From Vibrio furnissii CIP 102972 (GTDB taxonomy: Bacteria; Pseudomonadota; Gammaproteobacteria; Enterobacterales; Vibrionaceae), in NCBI RefSeq assembly GCF_000176175.1, contig NZ_ACZP01000014.1, positions 248,001 to 312,000 on the forward strand: a stretch of 64,000 nucleotides of DNA, in the 5' to 3' direction. This document shows, in pieces, positions 52,904-62,000 of the stretch. The notes beneath the pieces were generated by a model. The model saw only the letters and a list, made by a program, of their open reading frames with translations. It made no database searches and had not been told where the DNA came from. Both the position numbers and the translations under genes were made by a program. Within the stretch, counting starts at the first letter, position 1, and each line of letters starts with the position of its first letter.

Positions 52904-53764
52904 ATGAAAACCACAATCGCATTAAGCACAACACTCCTGATGTCTGCTGGCACAATGGCGGCACAACCTTTGACGCTGGATATCTACAACGCCGATGGCA
53001 ACAGCTTCCATGTCAACTCAACTCTGGTGTACGGTGAAACCGAAGCGATGGTGATCGACACTGGCTTTACCAAAGCCGACGCGCTGCGCATCGCCGCCAA
53101 AGTGGCCGATTCAGGTAAAACACTGACCACCATCTTTATCAGCCAAGCGGATCCGGATTACTACTTTGGCGCGGAAGTGCTGCATGAACTGTATCCGAAC
53201 GCAAAAGTGCTGACCACGCCAGCGGTGCGAGCCACGATTGAAGAGAATTTGGCTGGCAAACTGGCTTTCTGGGCACCGAAAATGGGCAGCAACGCACCGG
53301 TGAAACCGGTATTGCCGACGGCGTATAACGGTCATACCCTGAACATCGATGGTCGCACCATTGAAATCCGTGGCAGCAAAGGCGAACTGAATCATCGCCC
53401 TTACTTGTGGATTCCAGCCAATCAGGCGATTCTAGGCAACGTGGCCGTCTACGGGAACGTGCATTTATGGATGGCCGACGCGCAAAGCGATGCAGAGCGT
53501 CAGGCATGGACTCAGCAGTTGTCTGACATGGCCGCGCTGAAACCGAAAATGGTCATTCCGGGCCACATGATGCCGGGCACCAAAACCGACAGCAGCGCGA
53601 TCAAATTCTCACAACAGTATCTGGCTGATTTTGCGAATGCGAAAGCGCACAGCAAAAATAGCCAGCAACTGATTGAAATCATGCAACAAGGTTACCCGAC
53701 CGCTGGCTTGCCAATGGCACTGGAAATCGGCGCGAAAGTACATACAGGAGAGATGCAATGGTAA
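52904..53764 (+). CDS. secreted metallo-beta-lactamase-fold protein with altered metal motif
   Basis: Protein of 286 residues with a signal peptide (about 1-19, ending MAA). The MBL fold is shown by AMVIDTGFTKADAL near 49-62 and a late PGHMMPG. The usual HxHxDH metal motif appears as QADPDY in IFISQADPDYYFGAEVL (about 84-100): both N-terminal histidines and the last one are replaced and only the Asp is kept. It may bind a metal differently or be catalytically inactive. AGGACA precedes the ATG. The stop overlaps the next gene, and a LysR gene is divergent. Confidence 0.85.
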   Translation: MKTTIALSTTLLMSAGTMAAQPLTLDIYNADGNSFHVNSTLVYGETEAMVIDTGFTKADALRIAAKVADSGKTLTTIFISQADPDYYFGAEVLHELYPNAKVLTTPAVRATIEENLAGKLAFWAPKMGSNAPVKPVLPTAYNGHTLNIDGRTIEIRGSKGELNHRPYLWIPANQAILGNVAVYGNVHLWMADAQSDAERQAWTQQLSDMAALKPKMVIPGHMMPGTKTDSSAIKFSQQYLADFANAKAHSKNSQQLIEIMQQGYPTAGLPMALEIGAKVHTGEMQW

Positions 53765-54387
53765 CGGCTCACTATATTTTTGATCCGATGTGTGGCTGGT
53801 GTTACGGCGCCACCGCATTGATGGAAACCTTGGCAGCGCATCCCGACGTGAACTTGGTGATGCATCCGCGCGGCATGATGACACGCCGCCCCCTGAGTGA
53901 TGACTTTCGCCAACACATTTTGGAAGCAGACCAACGCATCGCGGGCCTCACGCGCCAACCGTTTGGTGACGCCTACATCGCCAGAGTGCGCAGCGGTGAA
54001 ACCATCATGCTCGATTCGTACCTCACGGCGCAGGCGATTTTGGCCGCCGATATCGCAGAGCAATCACCATTTGCGATGTTGAAACGCATTCAGCAAGGAC
54101 ATTATGTTCACGGCTTTGCGGTTGCAGAGCGCAACGTACTTGATGGCATCGCCACTGACATGGGCATCGACGCCGAGTCTTGGCAGCGCGCCATGCAAGC
54201 AGCAGAAACATCGTTGATGGCGGAAATCGAGCGCACGCAAATGCTGATGTCACAATGGGGGCTGGGCGGTTTTCCATCCTTGGTGTTAGAACAAGACGGA
54301 CAGTTCAAATCCGTGCCAGTCAGCCACTATTACGGCCGCCAAGACGATTGGCAAGCCTTGTGGCAATCCATCACAGCCAAGGCCTAA
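53758..54387 (+). CDS. DsbA-family thioredoxin-fold protein
   Basis: Protein of 209 residues with no signal peptide. YIFDPMCGWCYGATALME near the N terminus has a CxxC pair (CGWC) in a DsbA/FrnE-like setting, and GLGGFPSLVLEQDG near 160-173 is the cis-Pro loop. It resembles cytoplasmic DsbA-like oxidoreductases and FrnE-like proteins. Its ATG overlaps the end of the MBL-fold gene, so the two are translated together. Substrate unknown. A strong terminator follows. Confidence 0.88.
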   Translation: MVTAHYIFDPMCGWCYGATALMETLAAHPDVNLVMHPRGMMTRRPLSDDFRQHILEADQRIAGLTRQPFGDAYIARVRSGETIMLDSYLTAQAILAADIAEQSPFAMLKRIQQGHYVHGFAVAERNVLDGIATDMGIDAESWQRAMQAAETSLMAEIERTQMLMSQWGLGGFPSLVLEQDGQFKSVPVSHYYGRQDDWQALWQSITAKA

Positions 54388-54399
54388 CCCACACCTCAC

Positions 54400-54429
54400 A
54401 ACGCACCGATCTCGGTGCGTTTTTCTTTT
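54400..54429 (+). terminator. terminator of the MBL-DsbA operon
   Basis: Ten-base perfect arms (54400-54409, 54412-54421) followed by TTTTCTTTT. Confidence 0.9.
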
Positions 54430-54510
54430 GATTGCACCTGTCCAAACGAACTTTTTTTGAATCCAATCACTTTTTCTGTTGAATCTGACTACACGAACCT
54501 TTACTTTAAT

Positions 54511-54542
54511 AGACGTCTAAACGTCCTTACGTTTAAACATCT
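54511..54542 (+). promoter_or_regulatory. four tandem MetJ boxes
   Basis: Four contiguous 8-mers AGACGTCT, AAACGTCC, TTACGTTT and AAACATCT match the MetJ consensus AGACGTCT at 8, 6, 5 and 6 positions. They end 23 bases before the homocysteine methyltransferase start. Confidence 0.9.
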
Positions 54543-54565
54543 AATAAAAATAACGAGGTATTACT

Positions 54566-55486
54566 ATGTCAAATCATGCTGTCAGTGTTCTCGACGGGGG
54601 AATGGGTCGAGAGTTGGAAAAACGTGGCGCGCCGTTCCGCCAGCCTGAGTGGTCCGCACTGGCAATGATCGAAGCACCGGAAATCGTGCGGGACGTTCAC
54701 CGTGCGTTTATTCAAAGTGGCGCCGACGTGATCACCACCAACAGTTATGCGCTGGTTCCTTTTCATATTGGCGAAGCCCGTTTTCACCAGGAAGCACAAC
54801 TGCTCGCACACCGCGCGGGCGATGTGGCACGTCAAGCGGTTCAGCTGGAAGGCCAAGCAACGCGCGTTGCGGGCTCTATTCCGCCGCTGTTTGGTTCTTA
54901 CCGCGCCGATCTATTTGATGCATCGCGCGTTGCGGAGATTGCCACACCGTTGATCAACGGCTTAGCGCCGCACGTCGATTTCTGGCTGGCAGAAACGCAA
55001 AGCCTGATTGGGGAATCGGTCGCGGTGAAAGCGCTGTTGGATGCGCAGGATACACAACACAAACCGCTGTGGGTATCGTTCACCCTTGAAGACGCAGAGC
55101 CGACTGATGTGCCGCGTCTGCGCTCGGGCGAAACCGTGGCTGAAGCAATTCACGCTATGATCGCCCTCAACGTCAGTGCAATTCTGTTTAACTGCTGCCA
55201 ACCCGAGGTGATTGAAGAAGCGCTCGCGATCGCGGCTGGCATTCTCAAAACAACCGGCGCGCAGCAGATTCAATTGGGCGCGTATGCCAACGCGTTTCCT
55301 CCTCAACCGAAAGATGCGACCGCCAACGATGGCCTCGACGAGCTGCGCGCCGATCTCACCCCGCCCGCTTATTTGCTGTGGGCTGAAAAGTGGCAACAAC
55401 AAGGGGCGAGCTTGATTGGCGGCTGCTGTGGCATTGGCCCAGAGCACATCGCAACGCTCAGCCAACACTTCAGCCACGCTGGGTGA
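54566..55486 (+). CDS. mmuM: homocysteine S-methyltransferase
   Basis: Protein of 306 residues of the Pfam S-methyl_trans barrel. LDGGMGRELEKRG at the N terminus, GADVITTNSYAL near 53-64, and the zinc cysteines in LFNCCQPE and GGCCGIGPEHI are the family marks. It transfers a methyl group, probably from S-methylmethionine, to homocysteine. The length and lack of a cobalamin domain agree with MmuM-type enzymes. Four MetJ boxes upstream show repression by methionine/SAM. A permease gene follows four bases downstream, as transporter and enzyme are paired in E. coli mmuPM. The donor substrate is inferred. Confidence 0.9.
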   Translation: MSNHAVSVLDGGMGRELEKRGAPFRQPEWSALAMIEAPEIVRDVHRAFIQSGADVITTNSYALVPFHIGEARFHQEAQLLAHRAGDVARQAVQLEGQATRVAGSIPPLFGSYRADLFDASRVAEIATPLINGLAPHVDFWLAETQSLIGESVAVKALLDAQDTQHKPLWVSFTLEDAEPTDVPRLRSGETVAEAIHAMIALNVSAILFNCCQPEVIEEALAIAAGILKTTGAQQIQLGAYANAFPPQPKDATANDGLDELRADLTPPAYLLWAEKWQQQGASLIGGCCGIGPEHIATLSQHFSHAG

Positions 55487-55490
55487 TGGC

Positions 55491-56822
55491 ATGCAGAACA
55501 CACAAAAAATTGGTTTAACGGCGCTCACCGCGCTGGTGTTTAGCTCCATGGTGGGCGCAGGCATTTTCAGCCTGCCGCAGAACATGGCCGAAGTGGCAGG
55601 CGTGGATGCAATTCTCACGGGTTGGCTCATCACCGGCGTGGGTATTTTGCTGCTGGCGGGCTGTTTTCTTCATCTCTCGCGCCTAAAGCCGGAGCTGGAT
55701 GGCGGTATTTACACCTATGCGCGCACTGGCTTTGGCGACGTGGCGGGCTTTCTCTCCGCGTGGGGTTACTGGCTGTGCGCCACCATCGGCGTGGTTGGCT
55801 ATTTGGTGGTGGCCTTTGCCGCCATCGGCGCGTTTGTGGACACCCCCGACTCGGTGTGGTTTGGCGATGGCAATACGCTCCCGGCGTTCATCGGTGAATC
55901 CATCATTTTGTGGTCGGTACACTATTTGGTGCTGCGCGGCGTCAAACAAGCAGCATTCATCAACCTACTCGCCACGCTGGCCAAAAGCCTGCCACTGATT
56001 GCGTTTATCATTTTGGCGTATCTGGCGTTTGAACCCGCGACGTTCAATCTCGATCGCGCAGGCCGCTCACTCGACACCCCATTTATGGATCAGGTGAAAA
56101 GCACCATGCTGATCACGCTGTGGGTCTTCACCGGCATTGAAGGGGCGATCGTGTTGTCGATTCGAGCCAAACGCCGCGAAGACATCGGCAAAGCAACCTA
56201 CCTTGGCGTAATCTTCGCGCTGGTGTTGTACGTGGCGATTACATTGCTCTCTCTCGGTGTGATGAGCCGTGGTGAGGTCGCGGCATTGAGCAACCCGTCG
56301 ATGTCTGGCTTGATGGCGCACATGAGTGGCAGCCTCGGTCAATGGTTCATTAGTCTTGGGTTGATTGTGTCCGTGCTGGCTTCGTATTTAAGCTGGATTC
56401 TCTACTCCGCCGAAGTGCCTTGTACCGCTGCACAGCACGGCGCCTTTCCGCGCTTTTTTGCCAAGCAAAATGAGCAAGGCACCTCGACTGCATCCCTCAC
56501 TCTGACCAGCCTGACCGTACAACTCTGTTTGGGGCTGATTTTATGGACGGGCAAGAGCTACAACACCTTGGTGTTGGTCTCTACGTCGATGATTCTGGTG
56601 CCGTACTTTTTGGTGGGTGCTTATCTGGTGAAAGTGGCGTTTGAACAACGCTGCCGCTGGCGCATCAAAGCCATTGGTTTGGGGGCCAGCGTCTATGGAT
56701 TGTGGTTGATTTATGCTGCAGGGCTCAACAGTTTGGCACTCTCGACCCTGCTCTACATTCCAGGGTTGATGGTGTTTTTCTACAGCCGTCGTAAGCATCG
56801 CCAACTGGCGCTGCAACCTTAA
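55491..56822 (+). CDS. APC-superfamily amino-acid permease (ArcD-like group)
   Basis: Protein of 443 residues with about twelve membrane helices. LVFSSMVGAGIFSLPQNMA near 13-31 is the substrate-binding first helix of APC transporters; WVFTGIEGAIVLSIRAKRREDIG near 205-227 is typical of the basic-amino-acid/polyamine antiporter group that includes ArcD. Co-transcription with a MetJ-controlled homocysteine methyltransferase suggests transport of S-methylmethionine or a related methyl donor, although the family assignment alone would suggest arginine/ornithine. ATG 55491 is chosen because the earlier frame lies within mmuM. The end overlaps the converging DUF6279 gene by four bases. Confidence 0.85.
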   Translation: MQNTQKIGLTALTALVFSSMVGAGIFSLPQNMAEVAGVDAILTGWLITGVGILLLAGCFLHLSRLKPELDGGIYTYARTGFGDVAGFLSAWGYWLCATIGVVGYLVVAFAAIGAFVDTPDSVWFGDGNTLPAFIGESIILWSVHYLVLRGVKQAAFINLLATLAKSLPLIAFIILAYLAFEPATFNLDRAGRSLDTPFMDQVKSTMLITLWVFTGIEGAIVLSIRAKRREDIGKATYLGVIFALVLYVAITLLSLGVMSRGEVAALSNPSMSGLMAHMSGSLGQWFISLGLIVSVLASYLSWILYSAEVPCTAAQHGAFPRFFAKQNEQGTSTASLTLTSLTVQLCLGLILWTGKSYNTLVLVSTSMILVPYFLVGAYLVKVAFEQRCRWRIKAIGLGASVYGLWLIYAAGLNSLALSTLLYIPGLMVFFYSRRKHRQLALQP

Positions 56823-57718
56823 CCCTGTTCTTTCGTTTGCTCTGCCCTTTGCTTGGTAAAGGGCAGACGCGCACTGCTCTTGGCATCGGCATTTAGCTCC
56901 TGCGCCAACTGCTTCCAACCCTGCACTTCATTGCGAAAATAGCGCACTTGCTTGGGTGTTGCCAAACGCACAATCCTCACCACATACGCATTCCCGACGC
57001 CATCGTTATACGCCTGCTTGGCTTTCAGCACCGGGCTGTAATACTGCTCTGGCTCAAACAACAAGGTTTGCAGATGCGCGGTAAATCGTGCTTCATCATG
57101 GCGTTCATCAAGCAGCAGGCGGAGTTCATGGCGCAAACGGGTTTGAAACGCCATCCAGTCGTGGGGCGTCACCTGCACCTCATTCGCCCACTGGGTCACC
57201 AATGTTTGCTGCACTGGCGTTAAATCGCCCAACCACTGCGCCATCCGCTCGGAGAGACGTTCGACGTAACGGTTGCGGATCTCAGGCTCGCTGAGTCCCT
57301 GATATTTATCGGCGAATTTCTGATGGCGCTTGGCCACCCCCTGTAAAAACTCCTCAGCCTGCGCCTCGCTGAGGGTATTGGCAAGCTGATACACATCGGG
57401 CAAAAACTTCACCAGCAAGCGTTGGTAGTGCTCATTGATCAACGCTTGCTGCTGCTGGAGATCGCGCTCGGTAAAATGTGTTGGATCGAACGCCAACCAC
57501 TGATCCAACTGGTCAATGTAGGCCGGTAACTCCGCGCTTTGATGCCACTGACTAAGCAGCATAATGCGATCGCTGAGCCGATCTTCCTGCGCGTCGGTCA
57601 GATCGACGTAATCTTCCAGATAGTCGATCACGAACCAGTCGATGTTGTGATACACAAATTTAGTGCCGCATCCCACCAGCAGCATTGTGCTGAGCAGAAG
57701 CGTTGTCCATTTCGCCAT
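56819..57718 (-). CDS. DUF6279 family lipoprotein
   Basis: Protein of 299 residues. A lipoprotein signal (LLVGC, Cys at residue 17) is followed by KFVYHNIDWFVIDYLEDYVDLT, and then a mainly helical, charged domain with YVERLSERMAQWLGDLTPVQ. This matches DUF6279 lipoproteins, of unknown function. It probably sits at the outer membrane. The 3' end overlaps the permease gene on the other strand by four bases. No other genes in its unit. Confidence 0.82.
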   Translation of the reverse strand: MAKWTTLLLSTMLLVGCGTKFVYHNIDWFVIDYLEDYVDLTDAQEDRLSDRIMLLSQWHQSAELPAYIDQLDQWLAFDPTHFTERDLQQQQALINEHYQRLLVKFLPDVYQLANTLSEAQAEEFLQGVAKRHQKFADKYQGLSEPEIRNRYVERLSERMAQWLGDLTPVQQTLVTQWANEVQVTPHDWMAFQTRLRHELRLLLDERHDEARFTAHLQTLLFEPEQYYSPVLKAKQAYNDGVGNAYVVRIVRLATPKQVRYFRNEVQGWKQLAQELNADAKSSARLPFTKQRAEQTKEQG

Positions 57719-57931
57719 GCCGTTTTATCCCTGTTGCTTTGTGAGTAACCATAGTCACTGAAATCACATGATGCGACTTTCGCACACGCTGATGAGTTCT
57801 CTGTGTTCATGCCACACCCGGCAGCGATGAACTTAGGTGATGTAAGAAAGCCGATCATTACTTATTCCTTAAACACCAAAAAGACCTAAAAAAGAATGAC
57901 AGTATGGAAAATAATTCCACAATTACCCCAA

Positions 57932-57967
57932 AATAAAACGGCACAACAGGGTGAGTGTTGTGCCGTT
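57932..57967 (-). terminator. terminator of the glycerate operon
   Basis: Eleven-base perfect arms (57937-57947, 57957-57967) with a 9-base loop and TTTTATTTT on the minus strand. Confidence 0.88.
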
Positions 57968-57998
57968 GAGGCCGGATCAACCGCGCCTAACGATGGTG

Positions 57999-59147
57999 TC
58001 AATGAGCGCGTGGCGGACGGGCGATATGCCACAATCGGGCGACGTTTTCGGCCAAATCAGCGAGGTTGAAGTCGGACTCTTTGAGCGCATCATCTAGCGT
58101 CATGGCCCGTGGTACCGCGGCAAACACGGCGTCGATGCCGCACTCATACACGGCTTGGTAGTTGTCACCCGTGCAGCCTGACAGTGCAATCACCGGAATA
58201 TCAAACCGCTTGGCCACTTGCGCCACGCCCATCGGGGTTTTGCCATGAACCGTTTGGCTATCAATGCGCCCTTCGCCGGTGATCACCAGATCCGCACCCT
58301 CAACCAACTCAGCCAATTTGACCGTTTCGAGCACGATGTCGATACCCGGCTTGAGCACCGCTTGCGTATAGCCCAATAGCGCCGCGCCCATACCGCCTGC
58401 CGCGCCCGCGCCCGCCGCATCGATGACGCTTTTACCGGTCGCGTGTTGGGTGAGGACACCAAAGTTCTTGAGCGCATCATCCAACAATGCAACATCCGTC
58501 GCGGTGGCCCCTTTTTGCGGGCCAAAGATGGCCGATGCGCCTTTCGGGCCACACAGCGGATTGTTCACATCGCTGGCGACCAGAATTTCACACTGGCTTA
58601 GCCTTGGGTCGAGCGCTTTGAGATCAATCTGCGCCAGTTCCGTCAGGCCGCCACCGGTCAGCGCAATGCTATCGCCATCCCGTTTGAGAAAGCGCCCCCC
58701 CAATGCGGCCAACATGCCAACTCCGGCGTCGTTGGTTGCACTGCCGCCCAAGCCGATGATTAAACGTTTCACGCCGTGATCCAGCGCATGACGAATCAGC
58801 TCACCCGTGCCAAAACTGGTGGTCAGTTTCGGGTCACGCTGCGCAAGCGGCACATGGTGTAACCCGCTTGCTGCCGCCATTTCAATCACTGCGGTCTGGC
58901 CATCGCCCAACATGCCATAGAAAGCATCAACGGGCTTGTTTTGCGGCCCTTTGACGGCGAGATGCACCAAGTGACCTTCGGTGGCATCCACCAACGACTG
59001 AACCGTACCTTCACCGCCATCCGCCACGGGCACGGAGACAAATTCAGCGTCCTGCCACACTCGCGCGAGCCCGGCATGGATGGCGTCACTGACCTGTTTC
59101 GCCGTTAAACTTTCTTTAAACGAATCTGGGGCGATAACCACTTTCAT
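57999..59147 (-). CDS. glxK: glycerate 2-kinase (GarK/GlxK family)
   Basis: Protein of 382 residues. It starts KVVIAPDSFKESLTAKQV and contains VADGGEGTVQSLV, IGLGGSATNDAGVGMLAALGG and VITGEGRIDSQTVHGKTPMGVA, the conserved blocks of class I glycerate kinases. It phosphorylates D-glycerate to 2-phosphoglycerate. GAGGAG precedes the ATG. It is the second gene after the GntP-family transporter, and upstream a CdaR regulator is encoded, matching the sugar-diacid/glycerate modules of enterobacteria. Whether the ortholog is garK or glxK cannot be told. Confidence 0.93.
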   Translation of the reverse strand: MKVVIAPDSFKESLTAKQVSDAIHAGLARVWQDAEFVSVPVADGGEGTVQSLVDATEGHLVHLAVKGPQNKPVDAFYGMLGDGQTAVIEMAAASGLHHVPLAQRDPKLTTSFGTGELIRHALDHGVKRLIIGLGGSATNDAGVGMLAALGGRFLKRDGDSIALTGGGLTELAQIDLKALDPRLSQCEILVASDVNNPLCGPKGASAIFGPQKGATATDVALLDDALKNFGVLTQHATGKSVIDAAGAGAAGGMGAALLGYTQAVLKPGIDIVLETVKLAELVEGADLVITGEGRIDSQTVHGKTPMGVAQVAKRFDIPVIALSGCTGDNYQAVYECGIDAVFAAVPRAMTLDDALKESDFNLADLAENVARLWHIARPPRAH

Positions 59148-59181
59148 ATCACTCTCCTCAATTAAATGACAACAAGACGAA

Positions 59182-60534
59182 TTACAACAGGATCAAGCTC
59201 AATAGATAGACGACGATCATTGCTGTCACGCCCTGCACCAACGTTGCCATGGTCTGCGCGCGGTACGCAAGGCCGACACTCATGCGGCTAAATTGCGACA
59301 CCACCCAGAAGAAACTGTCGTTGGCGTGCGATACCGTCATCGCACCCGCGCCAATTGCCATCACGGTGAGCACGCGGCCCATTTCGGAATCTAGCCCCAA
59401 TTGGCTTAGCATAGGCGCCACCAAAGCCGACGTGGTTACCAGTGCCACCGTCGAAGAACCCTGCGCCGATTTCAATGCCGCCGCGACGATAAATGGCATG
59501 AAGATGCCCACACCCAGAGCCGATAACGTGGTGCCAAGGTAGTCGCCCAGTGGCGTCGCTTTCAATACCGCGCCAAACGCGCCGCCTGCACCAGTGATGA
59601 GCAAAATCGGCGCTGCGGCTGTAATGCCTTGGCTGATGCGTTCACCAAATTCCGCCACTTTGTTGTCGGATTTAAGCAGGCTAACCGACAAGAATAGACC
59701 AATCAGCAGTGCCGTCAGTGGCTGACCCAAAAAGCTCAGCAGCTCAAAGAGTACGCCTTCACCCAGCGGATGGCTTGGGAATTTCGCCACCGAGCCCAAA
59801 CAAATCAGCAGAATCGGCACGAAAATCGGTGCAAATGCCTGAGTGGCGCTTGGCAGCTTGCCATACGACGCTTTCAGCGCTTTCCAGTCTTGTTTCAGGT
59901 GTTCTTCATGATCGAGACCATCCGGCTCTACGGATTTGAAACGGTTCGCCCACAGCATGCCGGCAATCGCCGCTACGGCTGCGACAAACACGCCCACCGC
60001 GATCACCAAGCCCAGGTTGGACTCCAGCCCGAGGTTGCCTGCGGCCGCAATCGGCCCCGGCGTCGGTGGTACAAAAGTATGCGTGGCGTAAAGGCCCGTC
60101 GCCAACGCTACACTCATGGCGACGCTAGACGTGCGCAGGCGTTTGGCGAGCGACTCTTTAAGCGAGTTAAGGATCACAAACCCAGAATCACAGAACACCG
60201 GAATCGAGACGATGTAACCGATGATGCTCATGGTCAAGGTGGGGAAACGCTCGCCGAGCAGTTTAATCACGGTGTCCGCCATGGTGATGGCCGCGCCGCT
60301 TTTCTCTAAAATCACGCCGATGATGGTGCCAAGCACGATCACCAGACCAATGTAGCCCAGAATGCCACCAAAGCCAGAAGCGATGGTTTTCGCAATGCTC
60401 TCTGCCGGCAGTCCATAGGCAAACGCCGCGAGAAATGCCGCGACGATCAGTGCTAAAAAGGGGTGTAACTTAAACTTGGTGGTCGCGAGCACGATAAACG
60501 CGATCACTGCCAGCAGAATCAGGATAAGACTCAT
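59182..60534 (-). CDS. GntP-family gluconate/glycerate transporter
   Basis: Hydrophobic protein of 450 residues with about twelve to fourteen membrane segments. GFGGILGYIGLVIVLGTIIGVILEKSGAA near 53-82, PVFCDSGFVIL near 112-122 and THTFVPPTPGPIAAAGNLG near 150-168 are signatures of GntP permeases, which import gluconate and related sugar acids. Located with glycerate kinase and CdaR, glycerate is the best-guess substrate. GGAG precedes the ATG; it is the first gene of the two-gene unit with glxK, 34 bases apart. Confidence 0.92.
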   Translation of the reverse strand: MSLILILLAVIAFIVLATTKFKLHPFLALIVAAFLAAFAYGLPAESIAKTIASGFGGILGYIGLVIVLGTIIGVILEKSGAAITMADTVIKLLGERFPTLTMSIIGYIVSIPVFCDSGFVILNSLKESLAKRLRTSSVAMSVALATGLYATHTFVPPTPGPIAAAGNLGLESNLGLVIAVGVFVAAVAAIAGMLWANRFKSVEPDGLDHEEHLKQDWKALKASYGKLPSATQAFAPIFVPILLICLGSVAKFPSHPLGEGVLFELLSFLGQPLTALLIGLFLSVSLLKSDNKVAEFGERISQGITAAAPILLITGAGGAFGAVLKATPLGDYLGTTLSALGVGIFMPFIVAAALKSAQGSSTVALVTTSALVAPMLSQLGLDSEMGRVLTVMAIGAGAMTVSHANDSFFWVVSQFSRMSVGLAYRAQTMATLVQGVTAMIVVYLLSLILL

Positions 60535-60664
60535 AATAACTCCATGTCATTTTTATCAGGTTCAGGCCTCAAAACGGGCCTGTGTAGGGTGAGTCTATTA
60601 TCCGAACTCTGCGCCCCGATTCCTTTAGGCAAGTCGCCAAATAAACAGGGTGAATCATTGTAAC

Positions 60665-60686
60665 ATTTTGTGCATGCGCACAAATT
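60665..60686. promoter_or_regulatory. palindrome upstream of the GntP-glxK unit
   Basis: TTGTGC-ATGC-GCACAA with flanking A/T symmetry (8 of 9 arm positions). Lies about 130 bases before the transporter start, next to the cdaR stop; a possible CdaR operator. Confidence 0.35.
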
Positions 60687-60691
60687 GCGCC

Positions 60692-61822
60692 TCATTCTGA
60701 GATCTGACACGCAATATATAGTTCCACCAGCCCCACGAAACTTTGGGTCGAGATTCCGGTGATGTCGGTGATCTTATCCAACCGATACCGCAGCGTATTG
60801 CGATGGATATAGAGCACGTTGGCGCACTCAGACAAATTACCGCCACAGACAAACAAGGTGTGCAGCGTTTTCATCAATTGACCGGAACGATCCCGCTGTT
60901 TGAGTTTGTCCACCGACTCGCACAACTGCTCGCCCTGCCAATAGTCGCGTAGCGGCGACATCAGCACTGGCAGCCGCAACGTCTCAAACAGATGCTTGTG
61001 TTGCTTGGGGTGTTTTTCTTTGCCCAGCCGCAGCACCTGTTTGGCGCTCTGGTAAGAAAGATGCAGCGCATTGGGGTCAAGGAACATCTGCCCCAGCGCG
61101 ATATCGTAGCCGTCGATCTGGTGCTCCCTGAGGCGAGCGATCAATTTATCGATGCGCAAGCTCTCATCATCGCTGGTCCAGTGCTCGGGATGTTTGACCG
61201 GTTTGAGCACCACAATTTCGTTCATCGACACCACCGCGACCAAATTGTCGCGCTCCGGATGCTCGAGCAAGTCAACCACCTGACGCACGCTGTCGACATG
61301 CTTTGCAGCGGTTTGCTGGCGAAATTCAATCACCACCGCCACGCGCGGTTGGGTGACATCCAGCGACAAACGCGTCGCCCACGCCGTCAGCTCATCTTGA
61401 TTCAATTGGTCGTTGATCCAAGCGGTGATGAACTCTTCACGGTGGCGGCGATCCCATTGTAACTGCTCAACCAGTTCCGCTTGGTCGATGATCATCTCTG
61501 CACTCATTTTGACCAAATTGGCAAACTCACGAATTTCATCCGGCTCCCCCGTCACACCGACTACGCCCACGACCTGCGCGCCCTGTTTCAGCAGCATGTT
61601 GATGCCCGGCTTCACCCCTTTCAACGACTGACAACTGTGGGAATTGAGTTCGATGGAATCCCCATGCTTGAGCGCCAGAATGGCGCCATCATGCACATGG
61701 CCAAGGCGGTCGCGGTCACCGCTGCCGATGATGATGCCCGCGTGATTCATGACGTTGATGTTGTAGCCAATGATCGACATGGTGCGATCAACGATCTGCT
61801 GCGCCAAGTTTGCATCTAACAT
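60692..61822 (-). CDS. cdaR: sugar-diacid-type regulator CdaR
   Basis: Protein of 376 residues. The N-terminal sugar-diacid recognition domain has LAQQIVDRTMSIIGYNINVMNHAGIIIGSGD; the GVTGEP segment follows; the C-terminal PucR-type helix-turn-helix has LFVCGGNLSECANVLYIHRNTLRYRLDKI. E. coli CdaR activates glucarate, galactarate and glycerate genes. It is encoded upstream of the GntP-glycerate kinase unit on the same strand and divergent from ghrB, so it is their likely activator. AGGACA site before the ATG. Confidence 0.93.
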   Translation of the reverse strand: MLDANLAQQIVDRTMSIIGYNINVMNHAGIIIGSGDRDRLGHVHDGAILALKHGDSIELNSHSCQSLKGVKPGINMLLKQGAQVVGVVGVTGEPDEIREFANLVKMSAEMIIDQAELVEQLQWDRRHREEFITAWINDQLNQDELTAWATRLSLDVTQPRVAVVIEFRQQTAAKHVDSVRQVVDLLEHPERDNLVAVVSMNEIVVLKPVKHPEHWTSDDESLRIDKLIARLREHQIDGYDIALGQMFLDPNALHLSYQSAKQVLRLGKEKHPKQHKHLFETLRLPVLMSPLRDYWQGEQLCESVDKLKQRDRSGQLMKTLHTLFVCGGNLSECANVLYIHRNTLRYRLDKITDITGISTQSFVGLVELYIACQISE

Positions 61823-61865
61823 GATGTTCTGTCCTAATGATCAAATGGGTCACCGATGAGCTTAT

Positions 61866-61880
61866 ATACGTTAATCGTAT
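61866..61880. promoter_or_regulatory. short palindrome in the cdaR-ghrB intergenic region
   Basis: ATACG-TTAAT-CGTAT is a perfect 5-base-arm dyad between the divergent cdaR and ghrB genes; its role is unknown. Confidence 0.3.
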
Positions 61881-62000
61881 GAACGTCTTTTTCAATCGCT
61901 GTTTTTGTGAGTACGCACAACACCGATTCGGTCGTCACGCCGATCGCCCGTTGCTGCGCAGACTTTTCGATGCTTCCATTCGTCAGTTAAGGAGAACCCG

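Noticed and set aside
54962..55633. 223-codon minus-strand frame across mmuM and the permease
   Set aside because: It spans the junction of two well-supported plus-strand genes and has no family features.
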